From: Chryseomonas sp014190935
GTDB taxonomy: Bacteria; Pseudomonadota; Gammaproteobacteria; Pseudomonadales; Pseudomonadaceae
Assembly (NCBI RefSeq): GCF_014190935.1
Contig: NZ_JACHVV010000003.1
Coordinates: 434,001-498,000 of the forward strand
DNA: 64,000 nucleotides
Direction: 5' to 3'
Under the pieces are notes generated by a model. That model had not been told where the DNA came from. It ran no database searches and was given only the letters and a program-made list of their open reading frames with translations. This document shows, piece by piece, positions 56,033 to 64,000 of the stretch; within the stretch, counting starts at the first letter, position 1; each line of letters opens with the position of its first letter. A program made the translations under genes and the position numbers.

Positions 56033-56850
56033 TGGCTGATGTCGGCACCGATCCACTTGTCGGAGATCCGCTTCAGGGTGCCGTCCTGGCGCAGCCCGTC
56101 GATGATCTCGCGCAGCGTGGCGGCGAATTCCGGGTCACCCTTTTCGATGGCCACGGCGTTGGGCTCGGCATAGAGCGGCGCACCGGCCAGCTTGAACTTG
56201 CTGTCCTGGGCCAGGCGCGGCTGGGCGGTCACCAGGTTGGTCAGCACCGCGTCCAGGCGCTTGCCAGCGCCCAGGCCGAGGTCCTGGAAGGCGACGTTGT
56301 CGTCGGGGAAGGGCACCACCTGGACGTCGTCGAAGGGATAGCTCAGCGGTTTGTCCTCCTGGCCTTCGATGGTCAGGTCCTTGTTCAGGTAGCTCTCGTA
56401 GGAAGAAGCGCTAGTGACGCCGACCTTCTTGCCGGAGAGGTCCTTGGCGCCGTGGATGCGGTCGTCACCGGCGTTGACCACGATCACCGCTGGCGAGGCG
56501 TAGTAGTTGACCGGGAAGTCGAACACCTGGGCGCGCGCCTGGCTGGGCGTCATGGAGCAGATGCAGACGTCGTAGCGACCGCTCCAGCGACCGGCGGCGA
56601 TTACGTCCCAGGAGGGGGTTTCCAGGCGCAGCTTGACGCCGAGCTTGTCGGCCACAGCCTTGGCCACGTCCACGTCGAAGCCTTCCAGCTGGTTCTGGGC
56701 ATTGAGCTGGGAGAAGGGCGGATAGCTCTCCATGAGCACATTGACCAGCTCGCCCTTGGCCTTGATGCGGTCCAGGGTGGCCCCGGCCGAGGCCGAGGTA
56801 GCGACCAGCGCCAGGGTCAGGCCTAAGGCCGATAGCAGAGCGGTTCTCAT
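56029..56850 (-). CDS. Amino-acid ABC transporter substrate-binding protein
   Basis: A 273-residue periplasmic binding protein of family 3 (SBP_bac_3) with a signal peptide (MRTALLSALGLTLALVATSASA) and the motif GFDVDVAKAVADKLGVKL near residue 57. Ligand unknown. Coupled to the downstream permease. Confidence 0.92.
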   Translation of the reverse strand: MRTALLSALGLTLALVATSASAGATLDRIKAKGELVNVLMESYPPFSQLNAQNQLEGFDVDVAKAVADKLGVKLRLETPSWDVIAAGRWSGRYDVCICSMTPSQARAQVFDFPVNYYASPAVIVVNAGDDRIHGAKDLSGKKVGVTSASSYESYLNKDLTIEGQEDKPLSYPFDDVQVVPFPDDNVAFQDLGLGAGKRLDAVLTNLVTAQPRLAQDSKFKLAGAPLYAEPNAVAIEKGDPEFAATLREIIDGLRQDGTLKRISDKWIGADISQ

Positions 56851-56950
56851 GGGGGCGTCCTTTGCAAAGGGAAAGAGGGCCTGGTATTAGAGAGATATGA
56901 GAACCGATATTGAACTCTGTTTTGGTTATAAGGAAAAGTGAAATAGCTAT

Positions 56951-57853
56951 ATGGCTAACATGAATTTAGTTCTGCTCGACGGTGGCATGGGCCGTGAGCT
57001 GCAGCGCCGCGGCGCGCCCTTTCGTCAGCCGGAGTGGTCGGCCCTGGCCCTGAGCGAGGCGCCGGAGCAGGTGGAGGCGGTGCATCGTGCCTATATCGAG
57101 GCCGGTGCCCAGGTGATCACCAGCAACAGCTATGCGGTGGTGCCCTTCCATATCGGCGAAGCGCGCTTCGCCGCCGAAGGCGAGGCGCTGGCCGCGCGGG
57201 CCGGTCAGCTGGCAAGGCAGGCAGTGGTGGCCAGCGGTCAGCCGGTGCGGGTGGCGGGGTCACTGCCGCCGCTGTTCGGCTCCTATCGTCCCGACCTGTT
57301 CGAGCCGGCGCGGGTGGACGAGGTGCTGCAGCCATTGATCCGCGGCCTAACGCCCCACGTCGATCTCTGGCTGGCGGAGACCCAGAGCTCCCTGGCCGAG
57401 GTGCGCGCCATCGCCGCCGGGCTGCCCAGGGATGGTAAGCCGCTGTGGCTGTCCTTCACCCTCAAGGACGAAGACGTCGACGAGACCCCGCGGCTGAGAT
57501 CCGGCGAGCCGGTGGCCGCGGCGGCGCAGCTGGCGGTGGAGCTGGGCGCCGGAGCGCTGCTATTCAATTGCAGCCAGCCCGAGGTGATGGCCGCGGCGCT
57601 GGATACCGCACGGGCGACCTTTGCGACGGCGGGGATCGAGATTCCCTTTGGCGCCTATGCCAACGCCTTCCCACCCCAGCCGGAAGAGGCCACCGCCAAC
57701 GACGGCCTCGACCCCCTGCGTCCGGACCTGGATCCGCCCGGCTACCTGAGCTTCGCCCAGGACTGGCAGGCACGTGGCGCGAGTCTGATCGGCGGCTGCT
57801 GCGGCATTGGCCCGGAGCATATCGCGGTGCTGAATCAGCGACTGCGCGGCTGA
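56951..57853 (+). CDS. mmuM: Homocysteine S-methyltransferase family protein
   Basis: A 300-residue zinc-dependent methyltransferase similar to MmuM (S-methylmethionine + homocysteine to methionine). LLDGGMGRELQRRG is at the N-terminus; zinc ligands are in LLFNCSQPEVM and GGCCGIGPEHI. ATG 56951 or 56960 can start it. No mmuP permease is adjacent, but an amino-acid ABC uptake system is divergent. Confidence 0.85.
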   Translation: MANMNLVLLDGGMGRELQRRGAPFRQPEWSALALSEAPEQVEAVHRAYIEAGAQVITSNSYAVVPFHIGEARFAAEGEALAARAGQLARQAVVASGQPVRVAGSLPPLFGSYRPDLFEPARVDEVLQPLIRGLTPHVDLWLAETQSSLAEVRAIAAGLPRDGKPLWLSFTLKDEDVDETPRLRSGEPVAAAAQLAVELGAGALLFNCSQPEVMAAALDTARATFATAGIEIPFGAYANAFPPQPEEATANDGLDPLRPDLDPPGYLSFAQDWQARGASLIGGCCGIGPEHIAVLNQRLRG

Positions 57854-57871
57854 CCTTCGCGCTCAGTCGGC

Positions 57872-57910
57872 AAAAAAGCGGACAGCGCCCTAAGCGCTAT
57901 CCGCTTTTTT
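57872..57910. terminator. Bidirectional terminator between mmuM and SDR
   Basis: A long stem AAAAAAGCGGACAGCGC (57872-57888) / GCGCTATCCGCTTTTTT (57894-57910), with one mismatch, and A/T runs on both sides serves the convergent genes. Confidence 0.9.
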
Positions 57911-57928
57911 CTTACCGCCAGATGCCGT

Positions 57929-58681
57929 TCAGACCTGCGCCTGGCCACCATCGGCGAACAGCTCGGCGCCGTTGACGAAGCTGGAATCGCTGGAAGCCAG
58001 GAACAGGGCGACCCTGGCGATTTCCTCCGGCTCGCCGACGCGACCCAGGGGGATCTGGCTGGCCAGGTGGTCCAGCAGGCCCTGTTGCTGGGTGGCATCC
58101 GGGCCGGCCAGTTCCACCAGACCCGGGGTGCGGGTGGCGCCGGGACTCAAGGTGTTGATGCGGATGCCGCGGCCCTGCAGCTCCAGGATCCAGTTGCGGG
58201 CGAAGGCGCGCACGGCGGCCTTGGACGCGCCATAGACGCTGAAGGCCGGGGTACCGGTACTACCCGCCGTGGAGCCGGCCAGGATCACCGAGGCATGGTC
58301 CGCCAGCAGCGGCAGGGCCTTCTGCACGGTGAACAGCACCCCCTTCACATTGCGATCGAAGGTGTCGTCGTAGTGGGCCTCGGTCACCTCGGCGAGGGGC
58401 AGCATGCTGCCACCCCCGGCATTGACGTAGAGCACGTCGAGGCGTCCGTGCTCGCGGCGAATGTGCTCATAGAGGGCATCGAGCTGGTCCAGTCGAGACG
58501 AATCCACAGCGATGCCGGTGGCGTTGCCGACCTGGGCGACCGCGGCGTCCAGTTCCGTCTGGCGCCGACCGGTGAGGATGACGTGGGCGCCCTGCTGGGC
58601 GAAGAGTTTGGCAGCGGCCAGGCCGATGCCACTGGTGGCGCCGGTGACGAGGGCGATCTTGTCGGCGAGCTTGAGGGTCAT
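57929..58681 (-). CDS. Short-chain dehydrogenase/reductase
   Basis: Classical SDR of 250 residues: TGATSGIG near residue 14, NAGG near 89 and the catalytic YGASK near 152. Substrate unknown. Divergent from a LysR gene (100-bp gap), a common regulator-target arrangement. Confidence 0.92.
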   Translation of the reverse strand: MTLKLADKIALVTGATSGIGLAAAKLFAQQGAHVILTGRRQTELDAAVAQVGNATGIAVDSSRLDQLDALYEHIRREHGRLDVLYVNAGGGSMLPLAEVTEAHYDDTFDRNVKGVLFTVQKALPLLADHASVILAGSTAGSTGTPAFSVYGASKAAVRAFARNWILELQGRGIRINTLSPGATRTPGLVELAGPDATQQQGLLDHLASQIPLGRVGEPEEIARVALFLASSDSSFVNGAELFADGGQAQV

Positions 58682-58781
58682 GGCTGAATCTCCGAGCGGT
58701 TGTGATCAGGTGGAGTCAGCCTATCGACCCTGGCTGTCTTGCAAAATAGAATGATTGGCAAGCCATCGTTGTAGAAATGAA

Positions 58782-59723
58782 ATGAGCAGATTGCCGGATT
58801 TCGAAGGGTTGGCGATGTTCGCCAAGGTTGCCGAGGAGGGCTCCTTCGCCGCCGCGGCGCGGGTGCTGGGCGTGTCGGTGGCCACCGTCTCGCGGGCGGT
58901 GACGCGCCTGGAGGAGCGCCTCGGCGGGCGGCTGTTCAATCGCACCTCACGGCAGCTGGCGCTGACCGAATTCGGCCACGAGCTGGCCGCCCAGGCCGGC
59001 GATCTCTATCGCCAGGCGGAGGCGACCGAAAGCGCCGCCCAGGCGCGCGCCGTGCAGCCACGCGGGCAGGTGCGGCTGGCGGTGCCCATGGCCTTCGGCC
59101 TGCGGTGGGTGGCGCCGCTGCTGCCCGAGCTGCTGCGCCGCTATCCCCAGCTGACGGTGGATCTGCACCTGTCCGATGCCACCGTGGATCTGGTGGCGGA
59201 GGGCTTCGACGCCGCCCTGCGCATCGCCGCCTTGCCGGACTCCTCACTGGTCGCCCGGCGGCTCTGCGCGGTCAGCCAGCTGCTAGTGGCGGCGCCGGCC
59301 TATGTCGAGCGCCACGGCTGGCCAAGCCATCCGCAAGAGCTGACCGAACACGCCTGCCTGAGCTACGCCTACCGGGCGCGCAGCCAGGTGTGGCGCTTCA
59401 GCGGGGACGAGGGTCGCGAGGCAAGCGTGCTGCCGCGTGGCCCCCTGCGTGTCACCAATTCCGAAGCCCTGCTGCCGGTGCTGCTGGAAGGCCTGGCCAT
59501 CGCCGAGTTGCCGGACTTCATCGCCGCCGACTACCTGGCCGATGGCCGGTTGGTGCAGCTGCTGCCGGACTGGCAGCTGACCCGTGGCGGCCTCTACTTC
59601 GTGACCCCCTCGGCGCGCAGTCGCCCGACCAAGATCCAGGTACTGCTCGATTTCTTCGTCGAGCACCTGAGCACCCCGGGCTGGCAGCGAGGCGAACAGC
59701 TCCTATCCGTGTCGGCTTCGTGA
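58782..59723 (+). CDS. LysR-family transcriptional regulator
   Basis: A 313-residue LysR protein starting MSRLPDFEGLAMFAKVAEEGSFAAAARVLGVSVATVSRAV (winged helix in residues 1-65), then an effector domain. ATG 58782 is the conserved start. It probably controls the divergent SDR. Confidence 0.9.
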   Translation: MSRLPDFEGLAMFAKVAEEGSFAAAARVLGVSVATVSRAVTRLEERLGGRLFNRTSRQLALTEFGHELAAQAGDLYRQAEATESAAQARAVQPRGQVRLAVPMAFGLRWVAPLLPELLRRYPQLTVDLHLSDATVDLVAEGFDAALRIAALPDSSLVARRLCAVSQLLVAAPAYVERHGWPSHPQELTEHACLSYAYRARSQVWRFSGDEGREASVLPRGPLRVTNSEALLPVLLEGLAIAELPDFIAADYLADGRLVQLLPDWQLTRGGLYFVTPSARSRPTKIQVLLDFFVEHLSTPGWQRGEQLLSVSAS

Positions 59724-59844
59724 CATCCGGCAACATCCACTCGCCTCCGCGCAAGGCTGGCGAAAGGTTGACCTCTTAGGATCCGCTCAAGACCCGCCCC
59801 CGTGAGCGGGCGACGTGCCTACAAAAATAACCAGGATTCTTGCC

Positions 59845-59928
59845 ATGTCGTATCTGTCCCTCCAGGCGTCCCCGCGCGCCCGTCTCCCCTGGATTTTCGC
59901 ACTCTCCGCGCCGCTGCGCCGCGGCTGA
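59845..59928 (+). CDS. Possible 27-residue leader peptide upstream of the citrate transporter
   Basis: An ORF MSYLSLQASPRARLPWIFAL(...)RRG starts at ATG 59845 in the 242-bp leader of the transporter gene. Just upstream AAAAATAA (59823-59830) matches the Hfq/Crc CA-motif pattern AANAANAA and AGGA precedes the ATG. The peptide may be spurious; a leader-type role is inference. Confidence 0.3.
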   Translation: MSYLSLQASPRARLPWIFALSAPLRRG

Positions 59929-59965
59929 ACCCTCCTTCTCTTCGCGAAAATTCAGAGGTATTCCC

Positions 59966-61300
59966 ATGCTGACTTTCCTCGGCTTCGCCATGGTCATGAC
60001 CTTCATGTACCTGATCATGACCAAGCGCCTGTCTCCGCTGATCGCCCTGACCATGGTGCCGATCGCCTTCGCCGTGCTCGCCTGGGCGCTGTCCAGCGAA
60101 TTCGCCAGCCTCGGCCACGTCAAGCTCGACGCCCTCGGCCCGATGATGCTCGACGGCATCCGCAAGCTGGCGCCCACCGGCGTGATGCTGCTGTTCGCGA
60201 TCCTCTACTTCGCCGTGATGATCGACACCGGCCTGTTCGACCCGGCGGTGCGCTGGATCCTCAAGCTGGTCAAGGGCGATCCGCTCAAGGTGGCCATGGG
60301 CACCGTCTTCCTGACCCTGGTGGTCTCCCTGGACGGTGACGGCTCGACCACCTACATGATCTGCGTGGCGGCCATGTTCCCGCTGTACCGCCGCCTGGGC
60401 ATGAATCCGCTGATCATGACCTGCCTGATGCTGCTCTCCAGTGGCGTGATGAACCTGACCCCCTGGGGCGGTCCGACCGCCCGCGCCGCCAGTGCCCTGC
60501 ACGTGGATCCGGCCGACGTCTTCGTGCCCATGATCGCGCCGATGCTGTTGGCCATCGCCTGGCTGTTCTTCCTGGCCTACCTCTATGGCCGCAGTGAGCG
60601 CGCGCGCCTGGGCATCCTGCAGATCGGCGAGACCGAAGGCGCCGACGTCACCGTCTCCCAGTGCGTCGAGGCCCGCCGCCCGCACCTGCGCTGGTTCAAC
60701 GGCCTGCTGACCCTGGCGCTGATGGCCGCGCTGATCGTCGGCGTGCTGCCGATGCCGGTGCTGTTCATGATCGCCTTCGGCATCGCCATGACCGTCAACT
60801 ACCGTTGCCTGAACATGCAGAAGCAGCGCATCGCCGCCCACGCCGAAAACGTCCTGGCGGTGGTCTCGCTGATTTTCGCCGCGGGCATCTTCACCGGCAT
60901 CCTCTCGGGTACCGGCATGGTCGACGCCATGTCCAAGGGCCTGCTGGCGGTGATCCCGGACGCCCTGGGTCCGTACATGGCGGTGATCACCGCCCTGGTC
61001 AGCCTGCCGTTCACCTTCTTCATCTCCAACGACGCCTTCTACTTCGGCGTGCTGCCGGTGCTGGCCGAGGCCGCCGCGGCCTATGGCATCAGTCCGGTGG
61101 AGATCGCCCGGGCTTCCATCGTCGGTCAGCCCGTGCACCTGCTCAGCCCGCTGGTGCCCTCGACCTACCTGCTGGTGGGCCTGGCCAAGGTGGAGTTCGG
61201 CGACCACCAGCGCTTCACCCTGAAATGGGCCACCGTGACCTGCATGTTCCTGCTGGTCGGCGCTTTGTTACTGGGTGTGTTTCCGCTGTACAGCCGCTAG
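59966..61300 (+). CDS. Citrate-proton symporter, CitMHS family
   Basis: A 444-residue transporter with about twelve membrane segments. The family stretches SLDGDGSTTYMICVAAMFPLY and LTPWGGPTARAASAL are present. CitMHS proteins import metal-citrate complexes (Mg2+ or others). ATG 59966 has AGAGGTATTCCC upstream. Matches the PA5476-type citrate transporter. Confidence 0.93.
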   Translation: MLTFLGFAMVMTFMYLIMTKRLSPLIALTMVPIAFAVLAWALSSEFASLGHVKLDALGPMMLDGIRKLAPTGVMLLFAILYFAVMIDTGLFDPAVRWILKLVKGDPLKVAMGTVFLTLVVSLDGDGSTTYMICVAAMFPLYRRLGMNPLIMTCLMLLSSGVMNLTPWGGPTARAASALHVDPADVFVPMIAPMLLAIAWLFFLAYLYGRSERARLGILQIGETEGADVTVSQCVEARRPHLRWFNGLLTLALMAALIVGVLPMPVLFMIAFGIAMTVNYRCLNMQKQRIAAHAENVLAVVSLIFAAGIFTGILSGTGMVDAMSKGLLAVIPDALGPYMAVITALVSLPFTFFISNDAFYFGVLPVLAEAAAAYGISPVEIARASIVGQPVHLLSPLVPSTYLLVGLAKVEFGDHQRFTLKWATVTCMFLLVGALLLGVFPLYSR

Positions 61301-61344
61301 AGTTTTGCCAGAGCTACGACTAGCCTTGCCGGCTGTTCGAAAAC

Positions 61345-61368
61345 GGCGCATCGCCCGATGCGCCTTTT
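61345..61368 (+). terminator. Terminator after the citrate transporter
   Basis: GGCGCATCG, loop CC, CGATGCGCC (61345-61364) and TTTT, 45 bp after the stop. Confidence 0.85.
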
Positions 61369-61416
61369 CCATTGGAGCGCGCGCCCGAGCGCGCCTCAGC
61401 TAAGAGAGGATTCGCA

Positions 61417-62169
61417 ATGGAATGGTTGACCAACCCGGAAATCTGGGTCGCCTTCTTTACCCTGACGGCCCTGGAGATCGTCCTCGGCATCGACAACATC
61501 ATCATGATCTCCATCCTGGTCAGCCGCATGCCCAAGCACATGCAGGCGCGGACCCGTTTCTTCGGCCTGGCCCTGGCCATGGTCACCCGCATCCTGCTGC
61601 TGCTGTCGATCACCTGGGTGATGCGCCTCACCGCCGACCTGTTCTTCGTCTTCGGCCAGGGCATCTCCGGGCGTGACCTCATCCTCTTCTTCGGCGGCCT
61701 GTTCCTGCTGTGGAAGAGCAGTGCCGAGATCTACGAAGGCCTGGAAGGCGAAGACGAGCACGACGAGGACGCGCCCCAGAAGAAGGGCAGCGGCTTCATC
61801 GGCACCATCATCCAGATCGCCATCATCGACATCGTCTTCTCGCTGGACTCGGTGATCACCGCGGTGGGCATGGTCAGCCACGTGCCGGTCATGGTCGCGG
61901 CGATCATCGTCGCCGTGCTGGTGATGATGCTGGCGGCCGGCGGCATCAGCAATTTCATCGACAAGCACCCAAGCCTGAAGATGCTGGCGCTGTCCTTCCT
62001 GATCGTGGTCGGCACCGTGCTCATCGCCGAGGCCTTCGAAGTCCACGTGCCCAAGGGCTACGTCTACTTCGCCATGGCCTTCTCGCTGGCGGTGGAAGCC
62101 ATCAACATCCGCCTGCGCGGCAAGGCCAAGGCGCGCGAGGCGGTCAAGCTGCGCAAGGAGCAGATCTGA
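61417..62169 (+). CDS. TerC-family membrane protein
   Basis: A 250-residue integral membrane protein with TerC core motifs: LEIVLGIDNIIMISILVSRMP and IAIIDIVFSLDSVITAVGM, each with conserved Asp. An acidic loop (GEDEHDEDAPQKK) separates the halves. Some family members (Alx type) export manganese. ATG 61417 has GAGAGGA upstream. No yybP-ykoY riboswitch was found in the leader. Confidence 0.9.
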   Translation: MEWLTNPEIWVAFFTLTALEIVLGIDNIIMISILVSRMPKHMQARTRFFGLALAMVTRILLLLSITWVMRLTADLFFVFGQGISGRDLILFFGGLFLLWKSSAEIYEGLEGEDEHDEDAPQKKGSGFIGTIIQIAIIDIVFSLDSVITAVGMVSHVPVMVAAIIVAVLVMMLAAGGISNFIDKHPSLKMLALSFLIVVGTVLIAEAFEVHVPKGYVYFAMAFSLAVEAINIRLRGKAKAREAVKLRKEQI

Positions 62170-62220
62170 TCGCAGCGGCGGAACCCACCCGGCTCTCCGC
62201 CGCCTAAATCAGCAAGTCCC

Positions 62221-62255
62221 CACGAGCCCGAAGGTGCCCTGCCTTCGGGCTCGTG
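62221..62255. terminator. Long stem-loop after the TerC gene
   Basis: CACGAGCCCGAAGG (62221-62234), 7-base loop, CCTTCGGGCTCGTG (62242-62255) is a perfect 14-bp stem. Only a weak T-run follows, but it is the likely 3' end of the TerC transcript. Confidence 0.65.
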
Positions 62256-62333
62256 CGTCTGTGCAGAACGGTCATTACGATTTTGTGACAAGCTCGCCAG
62301 GAGCTCTTGGACACGCGCCGGGAGGGCGCCACG

Positions 62334-64000
62334 ATGCTGACACTGCTCAATCTGCTATCCGCCGTCGCCCTGCTGGTGTGGGGCACCCATATCGTGCGCA
62401 CCGGTATCCTGCGGGTATACGGCGCCAGCCTGCGCCGGGTGCTCAGCCGCAGCATGCAGCGCATGCCACTGGCCTTTCTCTCCGGCATCGCCGTTACCGC
62501 TCTGGTGCAGAGCAGCAATGCCACCGCGCTGCTGGTGACCTCCTTCGTCGCCCAGGGCCTGGTGCCGCTCACTCCGGCGTTGGCCATCATGCTCGGCGCC
62601 GACGTGGGCACCGCGCTGATGGCGCGGGTGCTGACCTTCGACCTGTCCTGGCTGTCGCCGCTGCTGATCTTTCTTGGCGTGGTGTTCTTTCTCGGGCGCA
62701 AGCAGACCCGCGCCGGCCAGCTCGGCCGGGTCGCCATCGGCCTGGGGCTGATCATCCTGGCGCTGCAGCTGATCGTCGAGGCGGCCTCGCCCATGACCCA
62801 CGCGGCCGGGGTCAAGGTGCTGTTCTCTTCGCTGACCGGCGACCAGTTGCTCGACGCCCTGACCGGCGCGGTGTTCGCCATGGTTTCCTATTCCAGCCTG
62901 GCGGCGGTGCTGCTGACCGCCACCCTGGCCGGCTCCGGGGTCATCTCGCTCAAGGTGGCGCTGTGCCTGGTGGTGGGCGCCAACCTGGGCAGTGGCGTGC
63001 TGGCCTTGATGGGCGCCGCCAAGCAGGGCGTGGAAGCACGGCGGGTGGCGGTGGGCAGCCTGCTGTTCAAGCTCGCCGGCTGCATCCTGGTGCTGCCCTG
63101 GATCGGCCTGCTGGCCGACTGGCTGCAGGGCTATGACTTCAACGACGCCGAGGTGGTGATCGGCTTCCACGTCGCCTACAACCTGGTGCGCTGCCTGCTG
63201 TTCCTGCCGCTGACCGGGCCCCTGGCGCGCTTTTGCACCGCCATGCTGCCGGCCAAGGACAGCGCCGAGACCATCCTGCGGCCGCGCCACCTGGATACCG
63301 CCGCCCTGGACACCCCGGCTCTGGCGCTGACCAACGCCTCCCGCGAGCTCTTGCGCATGGGCGACGTCATCGAGCAGATGCTGCAGCACCTGCTGGTGCT
63401 GATCAACGCCGGCGACAAGCAACTGGCTCGCGAGGTGCGTCGTCTCGACGACGACGTCGATGCGCTCTACACGGCGATCAAGCTGTACCTGGCGCGCATG
63501 CCGCGCGACGACCTGGACGAGCGCGACAGCCGGCGCTGGGCCGAGACCATCGAACTGGCGATCAACCTGGAGCAGGCCGGCGATCTCATCGAGCGCATGG
63601 CCAGCGACGTCGACAGCAAGAAGATCGCGGCCCGGCGGTCCTTCTCGGCTTCCGGAGTGGACGAACTCTCCGCCCTGCACCGGCTGCTGGTAGACAGCCT
63701 CAAGCTATGCCTGTCGGTCTATCTCTCCGGCGACCTGGACGCGGCGCGGCGCCTGCGCCGGCTCAAGCAGCGCTTCCGCCTGCTGGAGCGGCGCTACGCC
63801 CATGCCCACGTCGAGCGGCTGCACCAGCAGGTGGTGGAGAGCTTCGAGACCAGCTCCCTGCACCTGGGCCTGCTCAGCGACATGCGCCGGGTCAATTCGC
63901 TGTTCTGCAGCATCGCCCACGGCGTGCTGGAGGCGGCCGATGCCGGCTACGCCACCGAGCACGAGCTGCCGGTGGAAGGGCGCGAGGAGTCGGGCGGGAT
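62334..64000 (+). CDS. Na/Pi cotransporter family protein (partial, runs off window end)
   Basis: NptA/YjbB-like transporter; about 555 residues are visible and the stop is outside the window. The frame starts MLTLLNLLSAVALLVWGTHI. QSSNATALLVTSFV near residue 60 is the first Na/Pi signature, and a second, divergent repeat (VSYSSLAAVLLTATLAG) is near residue 185. The C-terminal half has PhoU-like helices. GGGAGG precedes the ATG. It probably exports or imports phosphate. Confidence 0.9.
   Translation, partial: MLTLLNLLSAVALLVWGTHIVRTGILRVYGASLRRVLSRSMQRMPLAFLSGIAVTALVQSSNATALLVTSFVAQGLVPLTPALAIMLGADVGTALMARVLTFDLSWLSPLLIFLGVVFFLGRKQTRAGQLGRVAIGLGLIILALQLIVEAASPMTHAAGVKVLFSSLTGDQLLDALTGAVFAMVSYSSLAAVLLTATLAGSGVISLKVALCLVVGANLGSGVLALMGAAKQGVEARRVAVGSLLFKLAGCILVLPWIGLLADWLQGYDFNDAEVVIGFHVAYNLVRCLLFLPLTGPLARFCTAMLPAKDSAETILRPRHLDTAALDTPALALTNASRELLRMGDVIEQMLQHLLVLINAGDKQLAREVRRLDDDVDALYTAIKLYLARMPRDDLDERDSRRWAETIELAINLEQAGDLIERMASDVDSKKIAARRSFSASGVDELSALHRLLVDSLKLCLSVYLSGDLDAARRLRRLKQRFRLLERRYAHAHVERLHQQVVESFETSSLHLGLLSDMRRVNSLFCSIAHGVLEAADAGYATEHELPVEGREESGG

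Noticed and set aside
61301..61416. yybP-ykoY manganese riboswitch before the TerC gene
   Set aside because: The leader is short and is filled by a terminator and a simple GC-rich repeat; no conserved riboswitch core is seen.

Overview
The window is the replication-origin region of a high-GC gammaproteobacterium, very probably a Pseudomonas. The evidence is the gene order (dnaA-dnaN-recF-gyrB on one side of oriC; rpmH-rnpA-yidD-yidC-mnmE, mnmG-rsmG-parA-parB, atpIBEFHAGDC and glmU-glmR-glmS on the other), a long-N-terminus TonB1-like protein, the rccR-pycR-pycA-pycB cluster and an HSI-II type Hcp. The exact species cannot be read from sequence alone; the P. oryzihabitans/psychrotolerans group is only a guess. 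No rRNA, tRNA, CRISPR array, insertion sequence or prophage was recognised.

Layout. 1-4778 (minus): gyrB (3' part outside the window), recF, dnaN, dnaA. 4800-5216: oriC with five DnaA boxes and an AT-rich stretch. 5218-9284 (plus): rpmH to mnmE. 9311-9570: a second origin-like cluster of DnaA boxes plus an AT-rich stretch that resembles the one in oriC. 9685-13906: mnmG, rsmG, parA, parB. 13950-21206: ATP synthase operon with a clear sigma70 promoter, internal hairpins and a terminator. 21310-25404: cell-wall amino sugar genes glmU, glmR, glmS, followed by the attTn7 region, which here contains a parS-like palindrome. 25423-35114: a secreted protein, a COG0523 GTPase, Fur-box/tonB, two CPA2 antiporters, thioesterase, SDR, SMI1/KNR4, Tim44-like and EamA genes. 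35117-37937: uvrD and an orphan hcp. 38226-43760: carbon-metabolism locus (rccR, a small ORF, pycR, pycA, pycB). 43828-47549: manganese locus, with a 43-residue small protein and a sitABCD-type importer, each behind a near-identical MntR-box-like element. 47616-51331: CBS protein, two GNATs, PaiB-like protein and a divergent MocR regulator. 51341-55089: three unrecognised envelope genes. 55226-64000: amino-acid ABC genes without an ATPase, mmuM-like methyltransferase, SDR/LysR pair, citrate transporter, TerC protein and a Na/Pi cotransporter that runs off the end.

The region links replication initiation and segregation (dnaA, oriC, parABS) with core energy and envelope functions. The most interesting observations are the duplicated MntR-box-type promoter driving a tiny protein beside the Mn importer (a possible functional analogue of MntS), the second origin-like element upstream of mnmG, DnaA boxes and a parS-like palindrome flanking glmS, and hairpins placed after the genes of the three-copy ATP synthase subunits.
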